Positions 49,239 to 60,306 of a stretch of DNA of 64,000 nucleotides are shown piece after piece. The position numbers and the translations under genes are program-made. Every line of letters starts with the position of its first letter. Positions within the stretch are counted from its first letter, which is position 1. The notes below the pieces were generated by a model. The model was not told where the DNA came from. It saw only the letters and a list, made by a program, of their open reading frames with translations, and searched no databases. The DNA comes from Cenococcum geophilum 1.58 (taxonomy: Eukaryota > Ascomycota > Dothideomycetes > Gloniales > Gloniaceae). The DNA lies in NCBI GenBank assembly GCA_001692895.1, contig KV748227.1, forward strand, positions 868,001 through 932,000, given 5' to 3'.

Positions 49239-51437
49239 TTACTTCTGGAATTCCGCCTCGCCGACAGGCTTCCGATGAACCGGCGCCGGGCTCACCAGGC
49301 TTATAGGACTGACATTGTACGGCTGCTGGGGCGGCGGTGATCCAGAAGCAGCATACCGCTGCGGCGCTACCATTCCACCTGCAACAAGCTCGGGGACAGC
49401 ATATTGCTGCGATGGACTCATTGCACTCCCAACGACAGTCGCGTTTCCCGCTTGCGGAAACTGGGATTGCATTGGCACAGGCGGACGCTCTTGCTCATCG
49501 CTCTTCTTGCGGCGTCCGAACAATCGGACGCGAGGCAGATGATGAGGGCTATGAGGGCTATGAGACGGGTTCTGGCTGGGGTTCTGGCCTGGCTGAGATG
49601 GATCGGTGCCGTTTTGGTTTGGAGGTGGGTCACATTGATTTGGATGGGACGGATCAGCTTGATTTGGATGTGACGGATCAGCTTGGTTTGGATGTGACGG
49701 ATCAGCTTGGTTTGGATGGGACGGATCAGCTTGGTTTGGATGGGACGGATCGGCTTGGTTTGGATGGGACGGATCAGCTTGGTTTGGATGAGAAGGATCA
49801 TATTGATTAGGGTGCGAAGGATCGGCTTGGTTTGGATGTGAGGGATCAATTTGGTTTGGATGGGAAGGATCGGCTTGATTGGGGTGCGATGGATCAGCTT
49901 GGTTAGGGTGTGAAGGATCCGGTTGATTATAGTTTGGCTGTTGCTGTGATGGATCTGTTTGATTCGGGTGGGACGGATCTTGCTGATTCCAGTTTTGGTG
50001 ATTGGGATCTTGCTGATTGAAATTCTGGTGCGAGGGGTCGGACTGGTTGTAATTCTGGGGGGTGTTCCCATCGTTCTGAGGTTGGTTCGGATCACCATCT
50101 TTACCAGGTTTGCCTCCCTTGCCGGGTGGATGCACTGGCGGTGGCATCGCCCAACCAGGGTGCGTATTCATTGGCTGCGAAGTAGGCAGAGCAGAGGATG
50201 TTTGCACCATTGGCTGCTTAAAGGTGGGATCAATTTGGGGTGGACCCGGTGTATACGCTGGTGGTGAGGTCCCTAGGCCTGGAATGCTTTTCCAGTATTT
50301 CCAAAGGAAAAACGAGCCGGCCCCAATAAGGCCAACAATCAATGGTACTGAAATCCCAATGCCAGCTTTCGCACCAGCCGTGAGCCCACCGCTTGAGCCT
50401 GCTTGAGCCAGAGTGCAGTTCTCGATGGGAATGGATGAGTTGACACCGATGATGAACAAACCATTTACCTGGTTCGACGTGGTGGAGACTTGGAGTTTCA
50501 TATCGCCAGATGTAGCAGCGGTGACGACAAGAGTATCGGTGAAGTTTGAAAAAACCGATGTCTTGCCGAGTTGTTTACCATTTGCATCATCAGCTGTTAC
50601 GTCCATGTCGCCAGCAGTTACGCTGGTAATTGTGAACGTGACTCGCTCTTTGGCCTGCGCATTGTACATAAGAGTGCTGCTGCCCGAACCTGACAGAGCT
50701 GCAGCAAGAGATAGCCCGTTGACCAGAGTGGTGGAGTCTTTTGGAGAGGGATTGTCATCATCAGTCAACCCATGGACGATCATAAGATTAACAAAACTGT
50801 TCTGTGCTGTTGCGCCGTCGATCGTTGCATACATCCCACCGGTGCTCAGGATAGCAGTGAGAACAGAAGGATCTTGGAACGATGTATCGTAGGTAAGGAA
50901 GCCAAAAGACACTCGAATTCCTAGGCTGGTGCAATTGTTGATTGACTCAACCAGGGTAACTGTATCTGAATCTTCTCCATCGGTGAAGACGACAATGCCC
51001 GAGCGATTGGATGTTGTGCCATGGCCAGATTTAGTAAGCTCACTGGTGGCCATGTCAACACCATCAGCGATGAAAGTGCCTCCAAGAGCACCGATTTGGC
51101 TGAAAACGCCGTCCGCTCCCGACGGATCTCCGAGGGGGTAGAGAAGCGTCGCAGAATCGTCGAAGCTCACGACGGTAACCAAGTCTTCCTTCTTGCTCCC
51201 ACTCGCTTCTTTGGAGGTGATAAGCCAGTCATTTACAGCTCGCCCAGCAACTAAACGCAGGTCTTCAGGGTCCGTGGACGCCATTGAGCCGGAGCTGTCA
51301 ATGACAATGCCGATTTTTCGGTCTCCATTATTGGAATTTGCTTGGAGATTCTTGCAGGTCGGTTGGCCACGAGGAACAAGGGGCGATGCAGAGGTGATGG
51401 CTGCCAAAAAGAGGCACGCAACGAGACTGAACTTCAT
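49239..51437 (-). CDS. Von Willebrand factor A domain membrane protein with octapeptide repeats
   Basis: 732 aa from the ATG at 51437. It was chosen over an in-frame ATG 33 codons upstream because it begins directly with a signal peptide (MKFSLVACLFLAAITSAS). The VWA domain spans about 41-225 with an intact MIDAS metal site: D47-x-S49-x-S51, T121 and D153. A second, beta-rich extracellular part (250-345) has N-glycosylation sites. A single membrane helix (about 359-379, GISVPLIVGLIGAGSFF) ends in KYWK. The cytoplasmic tail is Pro/Gln/Asn-rich with twelve DPSHPNQ-x units (507-602), then a basic patch (FGRRKK, about 645) and a Pro-rich end. The topology suggests a surface adhesion or sensor protein with a disordered tail; ligand unknown. 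Single exon, intact. Confidence 0.85.
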   Translation of the reverse strand: MKFSLVACLFLAAITSASPLVPRGQPTCKNLQANSNNGDRKIGIVIDSSGSMASTDPEDLRLVAGRAVNDWLITSKEASGSKKEDLVTVVSFDDSATLLYPLGDPSGADGVFSQIGALGGTFIADGVDMATSELTKSGHGTTSNRSGIVVFTDGEDSDTVTLVESINNCTSLGIRVSFGFLTYDTSFQDPSVLTAILSTGGMYATIDGATAQNSFVNLMIVHGLTDDDNPSPKDSTTLVNGLSLAAALSGSGSSTLMYNAQAKERVTFTITSVTAGDMDVTADDANGKQLGKTSVFSNFTDTLVVTAATSGDMKLQVSTTSNQVNGLFIIGVNSSIPIENCTLAQAGSSGGLTAGAKAGIGISVPLIVGLIGAGSFFLWKYWKSIPGLGTSPPAYTPGPPQIDPTFKQPMVQTSSALPTSQPMNTHPGWAMPPPVHPPGKGGKPGKDGDPNQPQNDGNTPQNYNQSDPSHQNFNQQDPNHQNWNQQDPSHPNQTDPSQQQPNYNQPDPSHPNQADPSHPNQADPSHPNQIDPSHPNQADPSHPNQYDPSHPNQADPSHPNQADPSHPNQADPSHPNQADPSHPNQADPSHPNQADPSHPNQCDPPPNQNGTDPSQPGQNPSQNPSHSPHSPHHLPRVRLFGRRKKSDEQERPPVPMQSQFPQAGNATVVGSAMSPSQQYAVPELVAGGMVAPQRYAASGSPPPQQPYNVSPISLVSPAPVHRKPVGEAEFQK
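49632..49919 (-). repeat. 12 x 24-bp coding minisatellite
   Basis: Twelve uninterrupted units encode DPSHPNQ plus a variable eighth residue (mostly Ala; also Ile, Tyr, Cys). More degenerate DPxHQNxNQ units lie just upstream in the protein. The 24-bp unit keeps the frame when copy number changes. Confidence 0.92.
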
Positions 51438-52733
51438 AATGGCAAGATGGGCTTGCAAAGTCGCACAGAGCAGGCAACGAAGTGCGGGACAAGGCCATAA
51501 TAATAATAGAAGGCTCGCGAGGCCCCTTCCAGCCAAGGCTTTTCAGCCGTACGGGAGACCCATGTTGTCGAAGAGGATCGAGCGCGCGCGCCATCAAACC
51601 ATTGCGATAGAGACGTCTTAGCATGGCAGTTTAGTTACCTCGTGATAAGGCGCAGGCAAAGCCAATTGGTAGGGGATCAGGGCGATACGGGAGGACTGGA
51701 AGGGGCTCGAACAGGGAAGAGTAAACGATGGCTGAGGTCGAGCTCTTCAAATGAGTCGCGACATTCCCAGAATGAAAAGTTGTGGTGGTCTTGCCAAGCG
51801 CACGCCCCATACCCATCCATGCCCGTCTCGAATCAGCTCGCGAGAAGAGCGCGAACAGCTGCTCAGCCCCATTATTGCCAAGCAGGGGCCATAGGGGTTT
51901 CGGCGGCATCGGCCATTCTCGACCAGCGCTTTTGTGAGTAATAGGGCTGAGACAAGACGGGCAATTCCCTCGAAATACGAATTTTAGGCGATAACAACTG
52001 GTCGTATTGTGTGAAAGTACTAGGCCGCAATGCTTTTTAGAGCCGACATGATAAGAGAGCTGTCAATCAACCAAGCACCAAGACCGCCAGCTTGACTACT
52101 GACCTGACCTACCGCTGATGACCACCGCGTTTGATGTGATGCAAGGTGGAGGACCGAACCTCATTAGTGGAGGGCCTGTTAAGCTTACTGCCCTTAGTCC
52201 AGAACCTTAGTCTAGAACCTTATTATCACTTCCCGCCACTCACTTCTGCAGTAGCTGTGTTCGCCGTGGGGTTTTTCCTACCCTCTTTTTTTCCGTGGTA
52301 TAACTTGCGTGAACCAGGCGGATTTGGCCCAACGCGGGCTCCCTCAATCGTCGCCACGAAAAATTATCGCCAGAGTGTTGACACTTTCTAAACAGGATAT
52401 TGAGGGAGCTTTATACAGTTCTCTCGATTGGACAAACACCTCTTAAAGACCTCTCTGCAGCTGCAAAAGATGTACCTTAACTCTTCCGGTACTCACGCTA
52501 AACTACCACTATAATGTATGTCACTCCGATCCTCTAGTACGAACGCTAACTGTGCCTTGTACAACGTAGCATATATATAACTATTTCATCATACACCTTG
52601 GAGTCCTTTAGTATCTCTACAGGTCGAGTAGAGATTTGAAAATGAAATATATTACGCTTGAAGATTCTACACCTTGTAGATCACCAGATTGCCACCCTAG
52701 TAGGACTTGGAATTCTGTAGCTCTCGGTCATTC
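51438..52733. other. Upstream of the VWA gene to the edge of the island
   Basis: About 1.3 kb of normal composition. It should contain the VWA gene promoter; a (TAA)n run of four to five units occurs near 51497-51509. Short open frames exist on both strands (51631-51941, 52146-52391), but they overlap, have no recognisable features and no homologue I can name, so I do not call them. Confidence 0.5.
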
Positions 52734-52928
52734 TGTTGGTTACACAAGGGGATATCACGTAGCTACGGTTCGTAGATAGTATGATGATTGTTGTTTTCTT
52801 TCTTGAAGAAAGGGGTGAGGAACTTAAGGTTCCTCACCACGCTAGTGCCGCGGCGGCACGTGATGGCAACTTGCCACACGTGACGGCAATATGCCTCATA
52901 TGGTAACCATTTGCCTTTATTCCCAACA
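52734..52928 (-). repeat. Copia-3 3' LTR at the island boundary
   Basis: On the minus strand it runs from TGTTGGGAATAAAGGC (52928) to AACCAACA (52734), 195 bp. It is related to the 173-bp Copia-1 LTR: the first part and the GCGGCACTAGCGTGG block match. It keeps many CpA/TpG, so it is much less RIP-altered than the LTRs on the left. The next five island bases (52729-52733, CATTC) would be its target duplication. Confidence 0.8.
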
Positions 52929-55499
52929 CTGGCAACTCTTCTTTTATGGTTGCCATCTATATATATATACCGCTTAACTAGCGGAACAAAAATTAATCCT
53001 CCTTACTTACTATTGCCATTATAATATAAGTCTTGCTGTTCTAAAATTTACCTCTTAGCATGTGGTGCTTTCTTGCTTATAAGTTATAGGTAGGTATTAG
53101 AGGTCTAGGTTAGGCTTAGCATAACCTCGGGTTACGCACAACCCCCTAAGGTCCGCGACATATCGTCTAAATATCACCCCCCCCTTTTGGTAGTGGCCCC
53201 TACTTTTTAGACGCGTTTTTAAGGCCTAAGTTAGTACTAGGTTAGTATAGAGGACCTTGTCGCGCGCCTTCGACCTTATCATCGCCTCAATAATCCATTT
53301 TTTAACCCTCTTCCTATTCTTATACCTGCGCTAGCTCCTAGCTCGCGCGGGGCTTCTAGTTTTATATAGAACGGCCTACTATAATTCTAATTCTATAATA
53401 TAGAGCTCTCTTCTTCTCCTTCTCTATTAATATTTACACGTTTAGTAGCTTTATTTACCTATACCTACGCTACGCTTACGCGTCTTCCCCCTAACCTCTT
53501 ACAGAGATAGAGTCTTTTAAGAATCTTCTTACCCTATAGTCTACTTTGTAGTTAAAGGAAGCCCCCCTAGCCTCCTCCTCCCCCTCTTTCTATAGCCTCT
53601 AGAACGAATTCAAGGCCTAGATAGTATGGCTATACGATATTTATAAGGCCTAGCGCTTAAAGAATACTATAAGGGCGTATAAGCCAAAGTAGAAAGAGTA
53701 GAAAGACTAGTACGCAAGACTAAAAGGTAATATAGACAGCGCCCAGGTAACAGAAGATAAGCTTTACCTATTTTTAGAGTAGTAAGTTATTAACTAAAAA
53801 TTATGGGCTGCTAGTTATTAAAAATGGAAGTTAAAACGGAAAGAGATATAGAAAGATAGCGAGTAGGCGAAGAAGAGGTAGAAGACGGTTAAGCGGGTAG
53901 GGCAGCTAGAGGGAAAGTTAGCCGTAGGGGCAGCCGTAGGGGTAGCTATAGGGGCAGCTATAGGCACAGGGGAGGAAGCTATAAAGGAGGAAGGGGAGAT
54001 ATAGGATAAGGAGGCCCTAGACGCCCTATTTAACGAGATAGTCTAATACTTAGTTATAAATAGCTACGTCTTCGCTATTACCGAGCTTTACGTATAGTAG
54101 TTAAAAGGTAAAACCTTATAGCCGCTATAGGGGGCAAAGCTCTTAGCAGTACTAAATAGCGTCTGCTATAATAAGGACTAAATTTAACGCGTTAACTTTA
54201 TTAATTAAGGCCTATTTATAATTACTAGCGGCTATAACATTAAAGGGCTTAAAAAGGCAATTACTTAATGCTAGAAGACGGGCTCTAAGATACTAGGTTT
54301 AGTTAAGTCTTACCTTTAAACTATAGCTAAACATTTATTAGGTTTGTATATACCCTACCCAGTCTATATAGCTGCCGTTTTCTAACCCGTTCCTTAGGCT
54401 ATACTACTATTACCCGTAGTAAAAGTAGATAAGACGTTTAGCTTACTAACCTTATTCTTATTAAACTAGAGAATAAAAGGCCTAAACTGAATAAGTTAGC
54501 GCTGTATATAATTATATTAATAATATAAGGGAAGCAGAATTAGTATAGCAAGGTTAAGTATATAGACTATATACGGAACGCTAACCCTATCCTCTACCCC
54601 CTCTCTATAGTAGCCTTCTACTTCTTTAACCGCTAGGGTAAAGATAGCGCTAAGAGCTTCCTATCCTTTTAGTAGCTAAAGGACTACTATAACCTATATA
54701 TCTTCCCTAGCAATATTAAAGTACCATAACGGCCGCTAAGCTATTATATATAGTGTAAATAGAATAAAAAGATGTTTTAGGGGGTAGAAATTTACTTAAA
54801 GGAGAAGACCTATAGCGCCTATAAGTAGAGCGTCCGGTATACTAAGCTTAGCGGCGTTAAGGAGACCTAAATTAAATAGGCCGAACGCTAAAATATGGAT
54901 GCAATAATAGGAGCCTACCTTAGCTACCTACCCTATACGTTTATATGGTTGATTACCGGCTTCCTAAAGGAAGAAAAGGGCTACTTTCTCCCCTACGCAC
55001 GGAAGGTGCTAGAGGAGGCCCTCTATTTAAAGATATGGCCTAAGACTAATATCTAGCTAAAACGCATAGAGGCCTACTACCTAGGTAGGGCCAATAATAA
55101 GGTTATACGGCTTAACCTTACGGGCTTAGGATTTCTACGCCTCCTCTACGCGCTTAGGGTAATCCTATTATAGGACTTAGTAATCCTACGCAAGTAGTTC
55201 CCGCTCTACCCCCTATAGAAAAACCCCCTTTTTAGCTGTAAGGAGTACCGGAGGTTTACTACGCGGGTAAAAAGCTCGCTAGCTAATATAGTTACGCTAA
55301 ATAAGCTAATAATGCGGAAATACTAGCCTACCTATAAGGCTGTAGCTAAACTAAGATATAAGGCCGCAATCTCCAAGATAAAGGGGGTTTAATTACGCGT
55401 GTAGACGATTTTAGAACGCCTTAGCGAAATAGAAAGGTTATTAGTATTATTCGCACCTATATAAATTTAGTAAGGGAAGACAGGTATCTAAATAGGGCC

Positions 55500-55760
55500 T
55501 ATAGAGTCCGTACGTCCACCTTTAGGCAAGCCCGCGCCGTCTACTATAGCGTTTACTATATTTACGCCGCCTACTTTACCGTTTATAATATCTATACTAC
55601 CTACTTAGCCGCCGTCTATAATATCCGCACCGTCCGCTTAGCCGTCTACAATATCCGCACTATTTACTTAGCTGTCTATAATATCTGCACTATCCGCTTA
55701 GCTGTCTATAATATCCACACCACCTATTTAGCTATCTACTATATCCGTATCGCCCCTATT
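55500..55760 (+). repeat. Pro/Ser-rich coding repeats in Crypton-like copy 1
   Basis: About seven to eight units of roughly 30 bp (CCGTCTATAATATCCGCAC and variants), encoding a repeated S-x-I-S-A-P-x-x-Q-type linker between recombinase and DNA-binding domain. The same array occurs in copy 2 (about 59.12-59.37 kb) and copy 3 (about 62.70-62.93 kb). Confidence 0.75.
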
Positions 55761-56109
55761 AGCGCAGGTATAAGCTAATACTTAACTATCTCTCCTATTT
55801 ATCCTTAACCTATAGGCGCCGCTAAGGAAATATAAAATACTTTAAGGCGGTAATTTGGTCTTCTAGCTTTAGACTAAGTAGACTTTAGGGCTAGTAGGTA
55901 GGCCGTTAATTAAAGCTCTTAATCGCTACTAGGGGGCATACTAGTAGGTTAACGGCGAGGCTATATTCTATAGCCGTTACTATAGGATAATTAAGGATAT
56001 AAGATAGCGCGTAGAAGACGGTATGGTAAGAGATAAAAGATAGGCTATTAACCAGCTAGAACAGCTACAAGGTTAACGTTCTTTAAATTAGCTTTATAAG
56101 AATATCTAA

Positions 56110-56465
56110 ATAGTTATTTTACTATAGTAACTAAGACGCCTTAATATATAACTGCACTATAGTAACTAAGACGCCTCTATATACAATTGCACTGTAGTAA
56201 CTAAGACGCCTTAATATATAACTGTACTATAGTAACTAAGACGTCTTAATATAGGACTGTATTAGTAACCGAGACGTTTTAATATAGGACTACACTATAG
56301 TGACCGAGACGCCTTAATATACGACTGCACTATAGTGACTGAAACGTCTTAATATAGGACTGCACTACATTAACCGAGACGCCTTAATATAGGACTATAC
56401 TATAGTGACCGAGATGTCTTAATATAGGACTATATTATAGCAACTAAGACGCCTTAATATAGGAA
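56110..56465 (+). repeat. ~36-bp noncoding minisatellite, copy 1
   Basis: About ten units around a core of AGTAAC(T/C)(A/G)AGACG(C/T)CTTAATATA with an ACTGCACTAT-like lead. It lies just after the coding region. The units differ mostly by transitions. Confidence 0.85.
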
Positions 56466-56583
56466 TAGAGCCCGTTTAGGTGTTATAAATTTAGAGTAAT
56501 ATTACGCGACCGTCTAGAAGTACCGATTTAATATAAATTATATACCTTTTCGCCTAAAATCGCGTGCGAAAGTACTTGGGGGC

Positions 56584-56598
56584 GGTCGCTGCGCGACC
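56584..56598. repeat. Hairpin near the Crypton-like 3' end
   Basis: GGTCGC-TGC-GCGACC. Conserved in copy 2 (60190-60204, loop TAC) and copy 3 (63751-63765), about 100 bp before each TAGGTAT junction. Confidence 0.7.
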
Positions 56599-56700
56599 TT
56601 ATATAGGGTTTAGGCGCGTTATTAGTAGGAGTGGCCCTAACCTCGTATTAACCTGGGTTATAACCGCGCCAAATTAGCCCCCCTGATATGTGATAGGTAT

Positions 56701-59700
56701 TAAAGGTCTAGGTTAGGCTTAGTATAACCTTAGGTTACGCATAACCCCCTAAGGTCCGCGACATATCGTCTAAATATTACTCCCCCCTTTTAGTAGTGGC
56801 CCCTACTTTTTAGACGCGTTTTTAAGGCCTAGGTTAGTACTAGGTTAGTATAAAGGACCTTATTACGCGCCTTTAACCTTATTATCGCCTTAATAATCTA
56901 TTTTTTAACCCTCTTTCTATTCTTATACCCGCGCTAGCTCCTAGCTCGCGCGGGGCTTTTAGTTTTTTTATATAGAACGGCCTACTATAATTCTAATTCT
57001 ATAATATAGAGCTCTCTTCTTCTCCTTCTCTATTAATATTTACGCGTTTAGTAGCTTTATTTACCTATACCTACGCCACGCTTACGCGTCTTCCCCCTAA
57101 CCTCTTACGGAGATAGAGTCTTTTAAGAATCTTCTTACCCTATAGTCTACTTTATAGTTAAAGGAAGACCCCCTAGCCTCCTTCTCCTCCTCTTTCTATA
57201 GCCTCTAGAATGAATTTAAGGCCTAGACGGCACGGCTATACAATATTTATAAGGCCTAGCGCTTAAAGAATACTATAAGGGCGTATAAGCTAAAGTAGAA
57301 AGAGTAGGAAGACTAATACGTAAGACTAGAAGGTAATATAGATAGCGCCCAGGTAACAGAAGATAAGCTTTACCTATTTTTAGAGTAGTAAGTTATTAAC
57401 TAAAAATTATGGGCTGCTAGTTATTAAAAATGGAAGTTAAAACGGAAAGAGATATAAAAAGATAGCGAGCAGGCAAAGAAGAGGTAGAAGACGGTTAAGC
57501 GGGTAGGGCAGCTAAAGGGAAAGTTAGCCGTAGGGGCAGCCGTAGGGGCAGCTATAGGGGCAGCCGTAGGTATAGGGGAGGAAGCTATAAAGGAGGAAGG
57601 GGAGATATAGAACGAGGAGGCCCTAAACGCCCTATTTAACGAGATAGTCTAATACTTAGTTATAAATAGCTACGTCTTCACTATTACCGAGCTTTATATA
57701 TAGCAGTTAAAAGGTAAAACCTCATAGCCGCTACGGGGGGTAAAGCTCTTAGTAGTACTAGACAGCGTCTGCCGCAATAAGGACTAAATTTAACGCGTTA
57801 ACTTTATTAATTAAGGCCTATTTATAATTACTAGCGGCTATAACATTAAAGGGCTTAAAAAGGTAATTACTTAGTGCTAAAAGACGGGCTCTAAGATACC
57901 AGGTTTAGTTAAGTCTTACCTTTAAACTATAGCTAAGCATTTATTAGGTTTGTATATACCCTACCTAGTCTATATAGCTACCATTTTTTAACCCGTTCCT
58001 TAGGCCATACTACCGTTACCCGTAGTAAAAGTAGATAAGATATTTAGCTTACTAACCTTATTCTTATTAAACTAGAGAATAAAGGGCCTAAACTAGATAA
58101 GTTAGCGCCGTATATAATTATATTAATAATATAAGGGAAGCAGAATTAGTATAATAAGGTTAAGTATATAGGCTGTATACAAAACGCTAACCCTATCCTC
58201 TACCCCCTCTCTATAGTAGCCTTCTACTTCTTTAACCACTAGGGTAAAGATAGCGCTAAGAGCTTCCCATCCTTTTAGTAGCTAAAGGACTACTATAACC
58301 TATATATCTTCCCTAGCAGTATTAAAGTACCGTAACGGCCGCTAAGCTATTATACACAGTTTAAATAGAATAAAAAGATATTCTAGGGGGTAGGAATTTA
58401 CTTAAAGGAGAAGACCNATAGCGCCTGTAAGTAGAGCGTCTGGTATACTAAGCTTAGCGGCGTTAAAAAGACCTAAATTAGATAGGCCGAATGCTAGAAT
58501 ATAGACGCAATAATAAGAGCCTACCTTAGCTACCTACCCTATGCGTTTATATAGTCGATTACTAGCTTCCTAAAGAAAGAAAAGGGCTACTTTCTCCCCT
58601 ATACACGGAAGGTGCTAAAGGAGGCCCTCTATTTAAAGATATGGCCTAAGACTAACGTCTAGCTAAAACGCATAGAGGCCTACTACCTAGGTAGGGCCGA
58701 TAATAAGGTTATATAGCTTAACCTTATAGGCTTAGGATTTCTACGCCTCCTCTATACGCTTAGGGTAATCCTATTATAGGACTTAGTAATCCTACGTAAG
58801 TAGTTCCCGCTCTACCCCCTATAAAAGAACCCCTTTTTTAGCTGCGAGGAGTACCAAAGGTTCGCCGCGTGGGTAGAAAGCTCGCTAGCTAATATAGTTA
58901 CGCTAGATAAGCTAATAATGCGGAAATACTAGCCTACCTATAAGGCCGTAGCTAAACTAAGATATAAGGCCGCAATCTCCGAGATAAAGGGGGTTTAATT
59001 ACGCGTGTAGACGATTTTAGAACGCCTTAGCAAAATAGAAAGGTTATTAGTATTATTCGCACCTATATAGATCTAATAAGGGAAGACGGGTATCTAAATA
59101 GGGCCTATAGAGTCCGTATATCTACCTTTAGGCAAGCCCACGCCGTCTACTATAGCGTTTACTATATTCGCGCCGCCTACTCTACTATCTATAATATCCG
59201 TACTACCTATTTAGCCGCCGTCTATAATATCCGCACCGTTTACTTAGCCGTCTATAATATCCGCACTATCCGCTTAACCGTCTATAATATCCGCACTATC
59301 CGCTTAGCTATCTATAATATCCGCACCACCTACTTAGCCGTCTACTATATCTACATTACCCCTACTAGCGTAGGTATAAGCTAATACTTAACTATCTCTT
59401 CTATTTATCCTTAACCTATAGGCGCCGCTAAGGAAATATAAAATGCTTTAAGGCGGTAATTTAGTCTTCTAGCTCTAGACTAAGTAGACTTTAGGGCTAG
59501 TAGGTAGGCCGTTAATTAAAGCTCTTAATCGCTATTAGGGGGCATACTAGTAGGTTAATAGCGAGGCTATATTCTATAGCCGTTACTATAGGATAATTAA
59601 GGATATAAGACAGCGCGTAGAAGACGGTACGGCAAGAGATAAGAGATAGGCTATTAACCAGCTAGAACAGCTACAAGGTCGGCGTTCTTTAGATTGGCTT

Positions 59701-60306
59701 TATAAGAATATCTAAATAGTTATTTTACTACAGTAACTAAGACGCCTTAATATATAACTGCACTATAGTAACTAAGACGCCTCTATATACGATTATACTG
59801 CAATAACTAAGACGCCTTAATGTATAACTGTACTACAGTAACTAAGACGTCTTAATATAGGACTATACTAGTAACTAAGACGTCTTAATATAGGACTGCA
59901 CTATAGTAACCAAGACGCCTTAATATACGACTGCACTATAGTGACCAAAACGTCTTAATATAGGACTGCACTGCATTAACCGAGATGCCTTAATATAGGA
60001 CTATACTACAGTAACCGAGATATCTTAATATAGGACTATACTATAGCAACTAAGACGCCTTAATATAGGAATAGAGCCCGTTTAGGTATTGTAAATTCAA
60101 AGTAATATTATATAACCGTCCAGAAGTACCGATTTAACACAAATTATATACCTTTTCGCCCAAAATCGCGTGCAAAAGTACTTAGGGGCGGTCGCTACGC
60201 GACCTCATATGGGGTTCGGGCGCGTTATTAGTAGGGGTGGCCCTAACCTTATATTAACCTAGGTTATAACCGCGCCAAATTAGCCCCCCTAATATGTAAT
60301 AGGTAT
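56701..60306 (+). mobile_element. Crypton-like transposon, tandem copy 2
   Basis: 3606 bp, head-to-tail with copy 1, bounded by TAGGTAT at 56694-56700 and 60300-60306. Same order of parts as copy 1 along its whole length. Differences are mainly C/T and G/A, as from RIP. It contains the only ambiguous base of the window (58417). Inactive. Confidence 0.72.
59724..60072 (+). repeat. ~36-bp noncoding minisatellite, copy 2
   Basis: Same array as at 56110-56465 with the same number and order of variant units, including the short unit with a missing segment (ACTAGTAAC). Confidence 0.85.

Larger units (their letters stand above)
53098..56700 (+). mobile_element. Crypton-like tyrosine-recombinase transposon, tandem copy 1
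   Basis: 3603-bp unit bounded by TAGGTAT (53091-53097 and 56694-56700). The plus strand carries one long coding region (about 53.58-56.1 kb) interrupted by many RIP-type TAA/TAG. In order: an N-terminal charged part with a lysine-rich and Ala/Gly tract; a central region resembling fungal Crypton recombinase (for example KGYFLPYARKVLEEAL near 54.98 kb and LLYALRVILL near 55.15 kb); a Pro/Ser-rich repeat linker (55.5-55.75 kb); and a C-terminal GCR1_C-type DNA-binding domain (GRPLI...FYSRYYRII, 55.89-55.99 kb). Cryptons are DNA transposons moving by tyrosine recombinase through circles. The catalytic Arg/His/Tyr could not be assigned. After the coding region come a minisatellite and a hairpin. 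Inactive. Confidence 0.72.

Noticed and set aside
49315-51141. Plus-strand frames and a second minus frame over the VWA gene
   Set aside because: Shadows created by the 24-bp repeat, which stays open in several frames.
51631-52391. Small genes between the VWA gene and the right block
   Set aside because: Overlapping frames on both strands, biased composition, no introns or domains that I could support.
56110-56465. CRISPR-like array of ~36-bp repeats
   Set aside because: Units are contiguous variants without unique spacers, inside a eukaryotic transposon; it is a minisatellite.
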